64,000 bases of DNA from Chryseobacterium salipaludis (GTDB lineage: Bacteria > Bacteroidota > Bacteroidia > Flavobacteriales > Weeksellaceae). Where the stretch lies: assembly GCF_022968825.1 (NCBI RefSeq), contig NZ_JALHKS010000004.1, positions 124,001-188,000 on the forward strand. The letters are read 5' to 3'. Below, one piece after another: positions 18,340 to 27,676 of the stretch (positions are counted from its first letter, which is position 1; each line of letters begins with the position of its first letter). Below the pieces are notes generated by a model. That model was given only the letters and a program-made list of their open reading frames with translations. It was not told the DNA's origin and searched no databases. The position numbers were made by a program, and so were the translations under genes.

Positions 18340-20718
18340 TTACAATTGGTCCACCGGATTGATCATCGGCATGAAATACGCGTTCAGCCAATAAAACTTC
18401 TCACCGTTCTGGTCTATAATTATTTTACTGTTGCCTTTGTTTTCCAGCATGCGGTTGGCGAGCATCCGGTACTGATTAAAATAAGCACGCACAGCATCAG
18501 ACGGAACTACCTTCGACTTTTTCCAGCCTTCCAGCTTATATTTAGACAGCAGTTCCTCACCGGAATTATCAAAGCCGGTCACCGCCGCGACGGAATAGGC
18601 CATCGGATTCTCTAACATCGTACGGCGCTTATATTTGTCGCCCATTTCACTCTTTAAAATTTTTAAATACGCATTCACCGCACGTTCCTGTGAAAACTCA
18701 TTTCCATACGGCTTGGTTTCCTGGTAAATCAACTGGTACATTTTCTTTAAATCTTCATATTCCTTTTCGGAAATAAGAATTCCTTTTTGCACCGCCGGAT
18801 AATAATTTTCGTATTCAGCAGTATAGCTTCCTTTGGTGAGAAAAGGATTGCTGTACACCACCAGCTGTGAGGCGGTTTCTACCGGAATAAGTGCCGGCGC
18901 ATCCGGAAACTGTGGACGATACTCGGCTTTCAGTTCCGTTCTGGAAGAGCCAAGCGGTGATTTGAAATAATCTGTCAGCATGGCATCCGTTATCTTGTTC
19001 TGATGTGTGGCCTGGGCAATCAGACTGTCGAGCGAGCGAGCAAGCCTTGCGTTTGAATTAATTTCGCCTTTTTTAGGATAAATTACGAAGCCCTGTGTCA
19101 TGCTGCTGTTCGGGTAATCCAGGGAGAAAATTCCTTCCTCACCCTTCTGCAGGTTATAATTATTGCGGTTCATCACTGTGTTTTGCGCGATGGTTCGCTG
19201 CTTCTCCAGCTCAGCGATATTCCGTGCGGAATTGGTCACGATATTTTCTGAAAGCAGCACAAAGTTATTGTACGTATCAGCCGAGCCGGAAACCGTTTGG
19301 TACGACACCAGCCTTGCTCTTGCTTTGGAAAGGCTGCGGACTGCATTGGCCGTATTGCCGGACATATTTGCGCTGGCACCTACCAGCACCACGATATTGG
19401 TATCGTCGCGGTAGGGCGTTAGCAGGTCGCCTGCTGCTTCGAGGCCTTCCTGCATGGGTTGGCCGCCCATGGTGTTGCAGTTCATCTGCATCGATTTTTC
19501 ATCAATGAACTGCGCGATTTTATTAAAATCAGAACTTAAGGTTGACACAGCTACGTTCTCACCGCAGGTATTATTTTTAAATAAGACTGCTCCAAAATGT
19601 ACATTCCGGTAATAGCCAAGATCTTTGAGTTTAAACTGAAAATCCTGGAAAGCTGATTTGGCCACCGCCGCATTCTGGCTGTTTTCGTTGCTCACATCCA
19701 TGGTGAAGACGATATTCAGATTTTTATTACGGTTGGTAATTTCCCGGTAGCGCGGATAATATAAAGGTTCGCCCAAAACATTATAGACGAAGTTTTTGGA
19801 ATAATCCAAAGCATTGCTGAAGAATCTGGCGCGGGCTGTCTTCCGCATTGTTGCAGGCCGCACACCAATCAGGTTTTCCACATCGGAGCGGCTTTCCGCT
19901 TCAGATAATTTAAAATGTTCATTGGAGGAAGTACCGTCGGTTACATCTTTCTGCAGGGAAAGATCGTTTTCCTCGGTATAATTATAATCCGGTGACACGC
20001 GAAGGCCGGTACGGTCGCCCCAGGCAGCCAGCATGTTGCTGCTTACCCAGCCATACACATTACTGTCGATACTATCCAATGGAATCGATGGTGTTTTCCC
20101 GACTAGGTAGCGGCGGTTTTCTTCCGCATTTTTATAAACGTATACCAGCTGTCCGACCGGTAATTTCTTTGGCAGTGCCATCGTGAGATCCGGCGAAGAG
20201 AAAAGCAGCACCGAATCATTCTTCATATATTTTTCTCCGGATTTCAACACATCGGAATTGCGCGGCACCAGGGTTCCTTTTAAAGCAAATCCGTTTTCGC
20301 GGTTCGGTACGGCATTCCGCCACAGCAACAACTGATTCATCGGAATCCAGCCATACGTTTTCACTGAATTGGCCGGTAATTTTTTGAGCAGAGCATCGGG
20401 GTTGTATTGCGCGACCTTAACCAAACCTTTGTTGCGGTTGTGCTTTACAACTAATAATGGTTCCAAAAAGGCCAGTTCTTTTGGCGATTTCTCATCACCA
20501 CGGTCCATAAAAACGGTATTATTACCACGGTCGGAGATCACCACCCAGGGTTCTGCTTTCAGCGGATATCCTTCGGAAACTTCAATCTGATCAATGGCAC
20601 CATACGCCTTGGGCTTGGGTGTGGAATGGGACGGAATGCGCACATGGCAACTCACGATTATGAAAGCGCCGAGCGCCAGGGCAACTGTGCTGAGCGGAGC
20701 GGGAGTATAGTTCTTCAT
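18340..20718 (-). CDS. tssR: T6SS-iii protein TssR (lipoprotein, VWA-like)
   Basis: 792 residues. A lipoprotein signal ends at the lipobox Cys24 (FIIVSC). Two SH3-like segments follow, each with a YGW(I/V) block near residues 122 and 222. A von Willebrand A-like domain begins near residue 335 (NLNIVFTMDVSNEN); its metal site is only partly canonical. The C-terminal third is alpha-rich and unassigned. TssR is specific to Bacteroidetes T6SS loci, where it belongs with the TssN-Q group thought to replace the missing TssJLM membrane complex. It starts three bases after the PKD-protein stop, so it is in the same operon. Confidence 0.82.
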   Translation of the reverse strand: MKNYTPAPLSTVALALGAFIIVSCHVRIPSHSTPKPKAYGAIDQIEVSEGYPLKAEPWVVISDRGNNTVFMDRGDEKSPKELAFLEPLLVVKHNRNKGLVKVAQYNPDALLKKLPANSVKTYGWIPMNQLLLWRNAVPNRENGFALKGTLVPRNSDVLKSGEKYMKNDSVLLFSSPDLTMALPKKLPVGQLVYVYKNAEENRRYLVGKTPSIPLDSIDSNVYGWVSSNMLAAWGDRTGLRVSPDYNYTEENDLSLQKDVTDGTSSNEHFKLSEAESRSDVENLIGVRPATMRKTARARFFSNALDYSKNFVYNVLGEPLYYPRYREITNRNKNLNIVFTMDVSNENSQNAAVAKSAFQDFQFKLKDLGYYRNVHFGAVLFKNNTCGENVAVSTLSSDFNKIAQFIDEKSMQMNCNTMGGQPMQEGLEAAGDLLTPYRDDTNIVVLVGASANMSGNTANAVRSLSKARARLVSYQTVSGSADTYNNFVLLSENIVTNSARNIAELEKQRTIAQNTVMNRNNYNLQKGEEGIFSLDYPNSSMTQGFVIYPKKGEINSNARLARSLDSLIAQATHQNKITDAMLTDYFKSPLGSSRTELKAEYRPQFPDAPALIPVETASQLVVYSNPFLTKGSYTAEYENYYPAVQKGILISEKEYEDLKKMYQLIYQETKPYGNEFSQERAVNAYLKILKSEMGDKYKRRTMLENPMAYSVAAVTGFDNSGEELLSKYKLEGWKKSKVVPSDAVRAYFNQYRMLANRMLENKGNSKIIIDQNGEKFYWLNAYFMPMINPVDQL

Positions 20719-20720
20719 GA

Positions 20721-21644
20721 TTATTGCTTACTTTGTTTAACTTCAACTTTACTGATGCAGTTGCGGAAAGTATCCACAGTGGTGGTTACTTCTTGGATCA
20801 GATTATTCTTATCGAACTGCAGACCGGTACAGTAATAATAGAAAGAATTGTTTTTATCATTCACCGAAACAGACACATTATCTTTGTTGCACAAGTAGGT
20901 GGTCAGCAGATAGTTATAATGATAATTAAAATTATTACCGTTGGCAATCTGCTGTAAATGGTAGCGGAAATCATCGTTGATTTTGCTGTGAATTTCACTT
21001 TCCGTAGGTCCTGCAGGCGCCAGTTCGGGTTCATCTTCCAATGCAGGATAGGCAGGTAACACGCGGATCTGGTGAATAAGCGGCTCAGCATCAGCGTCGG
21101 TATATAAAGTCACGACATAGTTACCCGGATTTTTAAACGCGTAGGTTGCCATTTTTTCTTTGGCGTCAATCTGGCCGGACTCGCCAAACTTCCAGGTATA
21201 GACCTTGGCATCTGAAGACACTGCGCGGAAAAGCACATTTTCCAGTTGCATCGCCTGCGTCGGAGCATCAATCAAGGTCGGTGCTCTTTCCGTGTCCACT
21301 TCCACCACGCCGGAAGATACGAGTACGGGAAAGGTGCGGGAAAGTTTATTATCAATCAGGAGCGTGACCTGATAATAACCCGGTTTTTTAAACACGTGCT
21401 GACCTTTTCTTTCCGCACTTTCGAAGCCGTCGCCGAGCAGCCATTTGCGGGTCTGGCCAAAAGGCGATTTGTCTTCGAAGGTGATGGTTTCACCTGTATT
21501 CAACGAAATCGGATACACCGTCGCCGAAATGTCTTCGGGCGTGTACTCCTGCTTTCTGATCCCCCAGATCAGCAGCGCTGTAAACAGCACAATCCCCAGA
21601 ACAATGAAAGTAATTGTGCGCCTGTTTTTTTGTAAATAGTTCAT
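20721..21644 (-). CDS. T6SS-iii PKD-domain membrane protein (TssP/TssQ-type)
   Basis: 307 residues. One N-terminal transmembrane helix (about residues 11-28) anchors a periplasmic part with two PKD-like domains, recognisable by ISLNTGETITFEDKSPFGQT with KWLLGDG and by YTWKFGESGQ with YAFKNPGNYVVTLY. The C-terminus has cysteines in a predicted small domain (LLTTYLCNKDN, YYYCTGLQF, FRNCISK). It sits between tssR and the next small membrane protein with gaps of 2 and 9 bases. The position fits one of TssO/TssP/TssQ; which letter is not certain without a profile search. Confidence 0.72.
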   Translation of the reverse strand: MNYLQKNRRTITFIVLGIVLFTALLIWGIRKQEYTPEDISATVYPISLNTGETITFEDKSPFGQTRKWLLGDGFESAERKGQHVFKKPGYYQVTLLIDNKLSRTFPVLVSSGVVEVDTERAPTLIDAPTQAMQLENVLFRAVSSDAKVYTWKFGESGQIDAKEKMATYAFKNPGNYVVTLYTDADAEPLIHQIRVLPAYPALEDEPELAPAGPTESEIHSKINDDFRYHLQQIANGNNFNYHYNYLLTTYLCNKDNVSVSVNDKNNSFYYYCTGLQFDKNNLIQEVTTTVDTFRNCISKVEVKQSKQ

Positions 21645-21653
21645 AGTTATATT

Positions 21654-22181
21654 TTATCTTCGGTTGCTCATCAATTCAGCGTTTTCACGCTGCATCATCT
21701 GCTGGCGGCGGTCACGGTAGCCCACAGAACAATCATCAAACTGTTTTTCAAAAATCCGGATGTTATCTTCAATCACGGCCGCACTCTTCTTATCATCATA
21801 AAACATCTTATAGAACCGGCCAATCTGCTCAAAAGCAGAAATCCGCGGATCTTTCACATTGGTAAGTGCAAACGCATTCTGAATCTCGCTGATTCCCATT
21901 TTAATATCGTTTTCTTCCAGCGGAGAGGTCTTTTCCGCATCGAATTTTTCAAGTTTAGAAAAGGTACTGTCGGTTTGTTTTTGGAAAGGTTTACGGGCTT
22001 CTTCAAATCTGTTTTTCTCCTGCAGGGTATAAATCGCATGCATGTCTGATTCTGAGAACGGCGAGGGATGGCTGTACAATACGGCTACGGCCACCACTCC
22101 CACGGCAAAACACAGCATTCCCAGCAAATAGAGGAAATAATATCTTTTTTCTTTTCGGGATAAGGTGATCTGGATCTGCAT
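21654..22181 (-). CDS. T6SS-iii small membrane protein (TssP/TssQ-type)
   Basis: 175 residues with a single transmembrane helix at about 14-36 (YFLYLLGMLCFAVGVVAVAV) and a mostly helical, charged periplasmic part. Its place between the TssO-like gene (5-base gap) and the PKD protein marks it as one of the subtype-iii membrane-complex components. It has no recognisable catalytic motif. The exact Tss letter is left open. Confidence 0.68.
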   Translation of the reverse strand: MQIQITLSRKEKRYYFLYLLGMLCFAVGVVAVAVLYSHPSPFSESDMHAIYTLQEKNRFEEARKPFQKQTDSTFSKLEKFDAEKTSPLEENDIKMGISEIQNAFALTNVKDPRISAFEQIGRFYKMFYDDKKSAAVIEDNIRIFEKQFDDCSVGYRDRRQQMMQRENAELMSNRR

Positions 22182-22186
22182 GACTG

Positions 22187-22738
22187 TTATTTTGAATTAG
22201 ACTTAAATAAACGACCACCCCGCGTAGCCGCGGCTGCACGGCGCGAATCGATCTGGCTGGTAACACGGCTCACATTTCCCATGCATTCCTTCAAACGCCG
22301 GCTGGCAGACTGTTCTTCCATTTTCTTTTTAATCAAATCATTCTTATAGGTAAGCATGGGTTGCAAATCATTCAGCAGCGCCGAATAGTGTTTAAGCCTT
22401 TCCGTGCTATCCACACCGATTAGTTGCCGGCAAAGCGTCATATCTTCGATAATGGAATTACGCAGAAAAATATCGTTCTCTACCTTATTCATACTTAGTT
22501 TGGACATTTTCACATAAATCGTATCCATTTTTTGTTTAAGGAGTTCATTTCGTCCCAGCATCATTCGATACTCTTCCAGTTCCTGACGTACATTTTTAGC
22601 CTGCATCCGGGAGCTTTTAAAAAACATAAAGACCGTAAGAAAGGTAAGGCCGGCCAGCAGCGCGAAGGAGAGTACGAAACGAAGCGTGGCGTTCCGAACT
22701 TCCTGTGTATTTAATTTTTTTTGTCCGTATGATTTCAT
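22187..22738 (-). CDS. tssO: T6SS-iii transmembrane protein, TssO-like
   Basis: 183 residues from the ATG at 22738 (MKSYGQKKLNTQEVRNA); this start leaves a 4-base gap after the response-regulator stop, whereas the longer frame to 22777 would overlap it. There is one transmembrane helix (about 19-40, FVLSFALLAGLTFLTVFMFF) followed by a long coiled-coil-like region (QELEEYRMMLGRNELLKQKM) and a basic tail. The order N-K-regulator-O-P-Q-R agrees with TssO. Role: inner-membrane part of the T6SS-iii trans-envelope complex, inferred. Confidence 0.72.
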   Translation of the reverse strand: MKSYGQKKLNTQEVRNATLRFVLSFALLAGLTFLTVFMFFKSSRMQAKNVRQELEEYRMMLGRNELLKQKMDTIYVKMSKLSMNKVENDIFLRNSIIEDMTLCRQLIGVDSTERLKHYSALLNDLQPMLTYKNDLIKKKMEEQSASRRLKECMGNVSRVTSQIDSRRAAAATRGGRLFKSNSK

Positions 22739-22742
22739 AAGA

Positions 22743-23414
22743 TTAAATGCTTGAATTATAATATCCGTTTTCCACACAGAACCGCACCAGATCGATCTTA
22801 CTCTTCAGGCCCAGCTTTTCGGTAAGCCGGTTGATATAAGTATCGACGGTTCGATTACTGAGACACAGCATTTCTGCAATTTCCTTGTTACTGTATCCTT
22901 CATAACAGAGCTTAATAATCTGAATTTCCGTGACGGACAGTTCTTTCTGCTGCTCCTTCTGCCGGCTCATGTATTCCTGCACCGCTTCGGATTGCGCGGC
23001 CCATTCTTTTTTATAATCGTCGTATTTGTCCTGCGAAGAAAGGACACAGTTCCGCAGAATATCGCGGATGATAATGCTGCTTTTCTGGCAATAGTACACA
23101 TGCGGAATTTCTTCCAGCAACCCGGCCATGTCTTCCTGGTAGGTAGCGGAATAGGTGATAATAGGAACCTCCGGATGTGATTTGCGGATGAAACGGATGG
23201 CTTCGATACCGCTGAGAATGGGCATGTACAGGCTCAGAATAAAGACATCTTCCTGACGGCGGTAGAGCCGATTGATCAGCTCGTTTCCGTTATTACAGTC
23301 ATTCACGATGCTGTAAAAAGGATTCTCCAGCAACATTTTGGTGAGAAACTGCTTGAAATAAAAATCGCTTTCGGCAATAGAAAACCGTACCGCACTGTTT
23401 GGTTCCTTTAACAT
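22743..23414 (-). CDS. Atypical LuxR-type response regulator in the T6SS operon
   Basis: 223 residues. The receiver domain (about 8-125) keeps the acidic pocket (AESD), the YSA switch region and the Lys of YYCQKSS. However, the phosphoacceptor site reads DVFILSLYMP, with Ser61 where the Asp normally stands. The C-terminal GerE helix-turn-helix (LSVTEIQIIKLCYEGYSNKE, then LCLSNRTVDTYINRLTEKLG) is intact. It is embedded between tssK and tssO, so it probably tunes T6SS expression without classical phosphorylation. No histidine kinase gene is nearby. Confidence 0.88.
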   Translation of the reverse strand: MLKEPNSAVRFSIAESDFYFKQFLTKMLLENPFYSIVNDCNNGNELINRLYRRQEDVFILSLYMPILSGIEAIRFIRKSHPEVPIITYSATYQEDMAGLLEEIPHVYYCQKSSIIIRDILRNCVLSSQDKYDDYKKEWAAQSEAVQEYMSRQKEQQKELSVTEIQIIKLCYEGYSNKEIAEMLCLSNRTVDTYINRLTEKLGLKSKIDLVRFCVENGYYNSSI

Positions 23415-23527
23415 AAGCCTGTATTGTTTTTTTTAGGTGTCCCTCTACCCTATCTTCCTACCTCACCTGTCCTGTTTTTTTAAATAACTACTTAATGCCA
23501 CCGGGTGGCCCGCTGCTGAATTGTGCA

Positions 23528-24673
23528 TTAATCAATAACGCTCCAGCCTTTGCGCGGATCCACACCGGTGCGGACCGCCTGCTCGTTCACAATAATATTT
23601 TCCTTGCGCTGGCCGATATATTCCAGCTCACTGAGTTTACCCATGATCTGCTCCAGGCTCTTCAACAGGAGCAATATATTGCTGAAGATTTCTCCGCTGT
23701 CATGATGGGTGTATTGGATTTCTGCCACGGAGGTCAGCTGATTCAAAATAGTATGCGGTGCCACTTCGCTCCATTCCAAGCTGTAATTCAGCATTTCTTC
23801 CAGTTCGGCCGGCACCATCATCTGGGTATCATTGTACAGGCGCAGCGCCAGCTGGGAATAAATATTAATTAAATAGACCGGTGGCTGCGACGGCACCATA
23901 TTGCGGAAACGGAAATAATTTTCGCTGAGGTGGCCCACCAGGCTCCGGCACAATGTCTTCACATTTTCTGCGAGCGTATTATTCTGATTCTGGTGTGCGG
24001 CTTTTTGCAAAATACGGAAACAGTACTGCCGCAGGTTGCTCCAGATGCCGCTGTAGGTTTCATAATATTCCACCAGTCTGGGGTGACTCTCCACGGATGT
24101 ACACGGCGGAATATAATGCGGATCAATGCGCGCAATGCCGGACCGGATATCCACCTTGCCCAATACCAGATAGTTCCCGCCCGAGAAACTGCTGTGCAGC
24201 ACGGCGGTTTCCACCAGTTCGATACGGTAGTTGGACCGCGTAAAAGGATGGCGCGGCGGAATTTCTTCAGAATCAATATCGCCGAAAGGAATTTTGTCAA
24301 ACGGATTAACGGAAGCCAGAATATAAAACTCGCCATCTGCCTCGCCGGAGTCTGCTTGCTGACGCGCAGATATTTCGCGCAGGTTTTTTTCATAATCGGC
24401 AATTTCCACGCGGTGACCGGCCATGGTGATGGCCGCACACTTGCGGATAATGAGTTGGGCATCATTGGTCGCGGTACTGCGGATTTCATACAGTGTATGC
24501 TTATCATACGGATCTGCTGCCGGCAAAAGACCATAATTAAAAGCATTGAGCGGCAAAGAAGCCGTGTCCCGCAGGGCATCAAGCATAAAATCTTCCTGCT
24601 GGGTAAAATGTTCACGGGAAACTTTCATCCCATCAACCCAGTTCACGGCAAAATGTTTTACAGACTGTATCAT
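23528..24673 (-). CDS. tssK: T6SS baseplate protein TssK
   Basis: 381 residues. The start VNWVDGMKVSREHFTQQEDF carries the (V/I)xWxxGMxLxxxHFxxQ pattern of TssK. IPPCTSVESHPRLVEYYETY and the helical middle are also as expected, and the protein is a little shorter than proteobacterial TssK (about 440). TssK links the baseplate (TssEFG, VgrG) to the membrane complex. It follows tssN by 32 bases and precedes the response regulator by 113 bases. Confidence 0.9.
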   Translation of the reverse strand: MIQSVKHFAVNWVDGMKVSREHFTQQEDFMLDALRDTASLPLNAFNYGLLPAADPYDKHTLYEIRSTATNDAQLIIRKCAAITMAGHRVEIADYEKNLREISARQQADSGEADGEFYILASVNPFDKIPFGDIDSEEIPPRHPFTRSNYRIELVETAVLHSSFSGGNYLVLGKVDIRSGIARIDPHYIPPCTSVESHPRLVEYYETYSGIWSNLRQYCFRILQKAAHQNQNNTLAENVKTLCRSLVGHLSENYFRFRNMVPSQPPVYLINIYSQLALRLYNDTQMMVPAELEEMLNYSLEWSEVAPHTILNQLTSVAEIQYTHHDSGEIFSNILLLLKSLEQIMGKLSELEYIGQRKENIIVNEQAVRTGVDPRKGWSVID

Positions 24674-24705
24674 TCCTAAAATCTTTATAATAAAATAATG
24701 AAGGC

Positions 24706-25593
24706 TTACTCGGCCTCTTTATGATTAATCACACGTTTGCAGATTACGGTTTCATTCTGCGATATATTATTTTCGGTAATATCTTTTTCAAAATCAATAT
24801 ACTTCCGCATACTGAAAAACGATTTTTTTACATAAAATATCCAATAAAAGGACTGTCCGGCAGCATCACGCAACTGGATAGGCGAATTCCCGTTTTTAAA
24901 GTTATAATCATCCACCACGCGCAGGAACCAGTCGCCGAAGGTAATGCCTGTGGGTAATGTTTTAGCTTTGATGTTGAACCGCTGCGGATCCTGAGAATTC
25001 TTACTCAGCTCCACATTTAAAACCATAAGTCGGTCGAAATCAGCTCCCTGAAAGTTGTGCGGTTTCTGATCCGGATCGTATTGCCAGGTTTTATAAATAT
25101 CAAAAGGAATACTGACGAACTGCAGATAGCAATAATAAAAAGCCAAGGGTACCACGAAAATAATTCCGCTGGTGGCAGCCATCAGTGCGTTCCCCATTCC
25201 GTTGCTCATCCACTTAAAAATAAGTGTAAAAATATATCCGCCGACGCCCAAAGCGGTCAGACTCAGCAGCACTTCAAACAGTACTGCTTTCCACATAATA
25301 TTGAAATGGCGACGGAAAAACCGGTGTAATAGATTCACATGCAGAATCCCCAGGCCCAGGTACACCAGCATGGCCACCAGATACCACCAGGGGCTAAAAA
25401 GATTGCCGGAGAATCCCAGAAAGCCCGGAATCGCCAGGGCCAGTCCGCCAATGAGCACATACAAAATAATATTGCGCACCCGGATGGCCGGACGGCTGCG
25501 GCGCAGCGCACTTAAAATAAACACCATCACCGTGGCGATGAGTGGCATGAGCAGATAACTGAGAAAAATTCCTTTCAGAGAGGTGAACTGCAT
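24706..25593 (-). CDS. tssN: T6SS-iii polytopic membrane protein TssN
   Basis: 295 residues with about five to six hydrophobic segments in the first 165 residues (LKGIFLSYLLMPLIATVMVF, IILYVLIGGLALAIPGFLG, YLVAMLVYLGLGILHVNLL, VLFEVLLSLTALGVGGYIFT, IIFVVPLAFYYCYLQFV). A soluble C-terminal domain of about 120 residues follows (DRLMVLNVELSKNSQDPQRF). This is the layout of TssN, a hallmark of Bacteroidetes T6SS loci and a presumed replacement for TssLM. It is the second gene of the operon after tssG. Confidence 0.85.
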   Translation of the reverse strand: MQFTSLKGIFLSYLLMPLIATVMVFILSALRRSRPAIRVRNIILYVLIGGLALAIPGFLGFSGNLFSPWWYLVAMLVYLGLGILHVNLLHRFFRRHFNIMWKAVLFEVLLSLTALGVGGYIFTLIFKWMSNGMGNALMAATSGIIFVVPLAFYYCYLQFVSIPFDIYKTWQYDPDQKPHNFQGADFDRLMVLNVELSKNSQDPQRFNIKAKTLPTGITFGDWFLRVVDDYNFKNGNSPIQLRDAAGQSFYWIFYVKKSFFSMRKYIDFEKDITENNISQNETVICKRVINHKEAE

Positions 25594-25632
25594 ATGGTAT
25601 TATTAATCTGTCTGTTGAACTCTTTTTATATT

Positions 25633-26568
25633 TTAAATAAAGGTGGAAAATCCTAATCTTGCGCAGGCGCGGGGTGGCAGCACAAATGATTCCGGTGACT
25701 TTTCCGTAATGAACCGCGTTTCTATTTTAACCGAAACCGGCATTACATATTCATATATTTCCAGCAGCAATTCCCGGAAGGGATGGCCTTTCACATAATT
25801 CGGAATCTTCAGATACGGAATCGGGCCAATGTTTACCTGCCAGTTGCGCACGCCGTCCTGATGTGCTCCGTTGGGAATCAGGGTCAGGCCGAGACGTGTA
25901 TTTCCCAGGCGTGCCAGGCCGGCCGTATCATCGCTGGCGGTAATGGTATTCGGCACAAAATCAATGAGCACCGGCACCTGGAGGAAAGCCGTCAGAAAAC
26001 GCTCAATCCAGCGGCGGTTTCCGCGAACTTCGTGGAGAAACGGCAGGATATAAAAAAATATCTTCGCCGTACCGCGATCCACTTTGGTCAGCAGCGGCCA
26101 CAGTTCAGCGAGTGTATCAATCAACACATCTGATTTATCGCGAATATCAAATTCGGTTTCGCGCAACAGCGCCGTGATTTCGGTATAAAAAAACTCCAGT
26201 TCAAAAGGCTGAAAAAAGCGGCGGGCATGTTCCTCGACCTGCTTCTGGCGGCGCATCTCGCGCACCACACTGTCCACCTGATGACCGGCATGCCCCAATG
26301 AGGGCGAGTGAAACAGACCTTCCGGCAAATAATCGTAGAGCGATTCCCGGTAGGTTTCCATAATGACCGCTTCTTCGTCCAGCAAATGATGGCCGTTATA
26401 GATCCTTTTAATGTCCTTCAGGTACGGGCGATCGTTGGTTCCCACCCTGCGAATAAACAGGGAAGCATTGGCATCGTAATATTTCAGCAGATTAGCAGCC
26501 ACCGTTTCCACCCGGAAATCGGTACTCAGGATATTATACTGCTTGTCTGGAATGGTCATTGTCTGCAT
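25633..26568 (-). CDS. tssG: T6SS baseplate protein TssG
   Basis: 311 residues. Features that fit the TssG family are the central LLTKVDRGTAKIFFYILPFL segment, the ARLGNTRLGLTLIPNGAHQD region that is the usual LG-rich strand, and KGHPFRELLLEIYEYVMPVS near the end. Two starts are possible (26568 and 26559, MTIPDKQY). It is the first gene of the visible operon; its usual partner tssF is absent here. Role: wedge component of the baseplate, together with TssE, TssF and TssK. Confidence 0.8.
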   Translation of the reverse strand: MQTMTIPDKQYNILSTDFRVETVAANLLKYYDANASLFIRRVGTNDRPYLKDIKRIYNGHHLLDEEAVIMETYRESLYDYLPEGLFHSPSLGHAGHQVDSVVREMRRQKQVEEHARRFFQPFELEFFYTEITALLRETEFDIRDKSDVLIDTLAELWPLLTKVDRGTAKIFFYILPFLHEVRGNRRWIERFLTAFLQVPVLIDFVPNTITASDDTAGLARLGNTRLGLTLIPNGAHQDGVRNWQVNIGPIPYLKIPNYVKGHPFRELLLEIYEYVMPVSVKIETRFITEKSPESFVLPPRACARLGFSTFI

Positions 26569-26579
26569 ACACCCATGGT

Positions 26580-27070
26580 TTGAAACACTGAGGAAAGTTA
26601 GGAAAAATATTTCGATGCCGCCATGGCTTTTTACTAAAAAATAAACATTAGTTTGAAGTCATTGTAAATATGGGAGGTAATAGGGTGTTTTTCTTGCTGA
26701 TATCAAGTGTATGAACGACAATCAACGGTTTCGGCCGGCAGTGCAAATGTTGGTAAACTAATGCTGATGAGAATTTTTGAAAATGGCGGACTGGTTTTCA
26801 TATCGAAATAGCTAAGCCTGATCGAGTATTGGTTTTTGAACTTATGCAGAGGTTGTCACCAGCACAAGCGGATCTTTTAGGGTTTTTTTTAGATATTCCT
26901 TCGACCTTATTATTTAAATAGCGAGGATATTATGAAATTTCGTGTTAAAAAAAAGTGCTGGAATTTATTTTTTTGGAAAAAGTTTTTTTTAAAGTACCGT
27001 TTTAATAAATCATTTACACAAAGCCTATTAAAGAGGTACTCAAAGTAAAGTTCATATTGTAAGCTCACTG
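26580..27070. other. Intergenic stretch, no gene seen
   Basis: About 490 AT-rich bases between tssG and the first cargo-island gene. No open frame with plausible coding, no RNA gene and no clean terminator was found. The region probably contains the promoter of the T6SS operon, but no confident element can be placed. Confidence 0.5.
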
Positions 27071-27673
27071 CTACTTAAAACGCTGTTTAAACTCTTCTTT
27101 AGGCATTATGTAAGTTAAATACTGTTCTACGTTGTAACGATATTCTTCTTCTGTAGGAGAAAGGGGTACAATTTTTTTTAAATAAAAACCGTCATCTCCT
27201 TTTATATCAGTCTGTATATCAACTGTAAATTGTTTGTTTATTCCCATATAAGAAAAAACAAGAATAGGATTTTCTTTTGTACCAAAAGAAGGATTATTAA
27301 TTTGAGAAGGATCTACTTTAACGTAAAGTTCTTGATTATCTATATCGCTTGTTTGTGGTAAACTAAATTCTTTTCCATACTTATCAAATCGAACAATTTT
27401 ATAATATCGCTTAGTAAACTCATCCTGAAAAGTATAGTTACTACTACCTCCGAAAATTCCTTTAAAAAAAATGATCTGCTTAAGGTAACTGTAGCCATTA
27501 AACATTTCATCAAAGCTTTCTCGTTTCACTTTAATTTTAACTTGTTTTGAAGTCTTTATATATTCTTCAACATAATCTTTACCATTGTTTTTACTTACAA
27601 AAATCCAAGTAGCAAGAAAATTAAGCGTTAAAAGAATTAATACTAATCCTAAAATTTTATATACAATTTTCAT
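27071..27673 (-). CDS. Candidate immunity protein, cassette 1
   Basis: 200 residues, unrecognised. One N-terminal transmembrane or signal helix (about 5-27, ILGLVLILLTLNFLATWIFV) is followed by a soluble domain rich in Lys, Tyr and Phe. It lies 3 bases after the DUF4280-type cargo gene and ends the leftward cassette. A membrane-anchored periplasmic immunity protein is the natural reading of this position, but only by context. The composition is clearly more AT-rich than the T6SS core genes, as in the rest of cassettes 1-3. Confidence 0.55.
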   Translation of the reverse strand: MKIVYKILGLVLILLTLNFLATWIFVSKNNGKDYVEEYIKTSKQVKIKVKRESFDEMFNGYSYLKQIIFFKGIFGGSSNYTFQDEFTKRYYKIVRFDKYGKEFSLPQTSDIDNQELYVKVDPSQINNPSFGTKENPILVFSYMGINKQFTVDIQTDIKGDDGFYLKKIVPLSPTEEEYRYNVEQYLTYIMPKEEFKQRFK

Positions 27674-27676
27674 ATT

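Noticed and set aside
26640-27060. Possible small immunity or toxin gene between tssG and cassette 1
   Set aside because: No frame longer than a few dozen codons with a start signal was seen on either strand.
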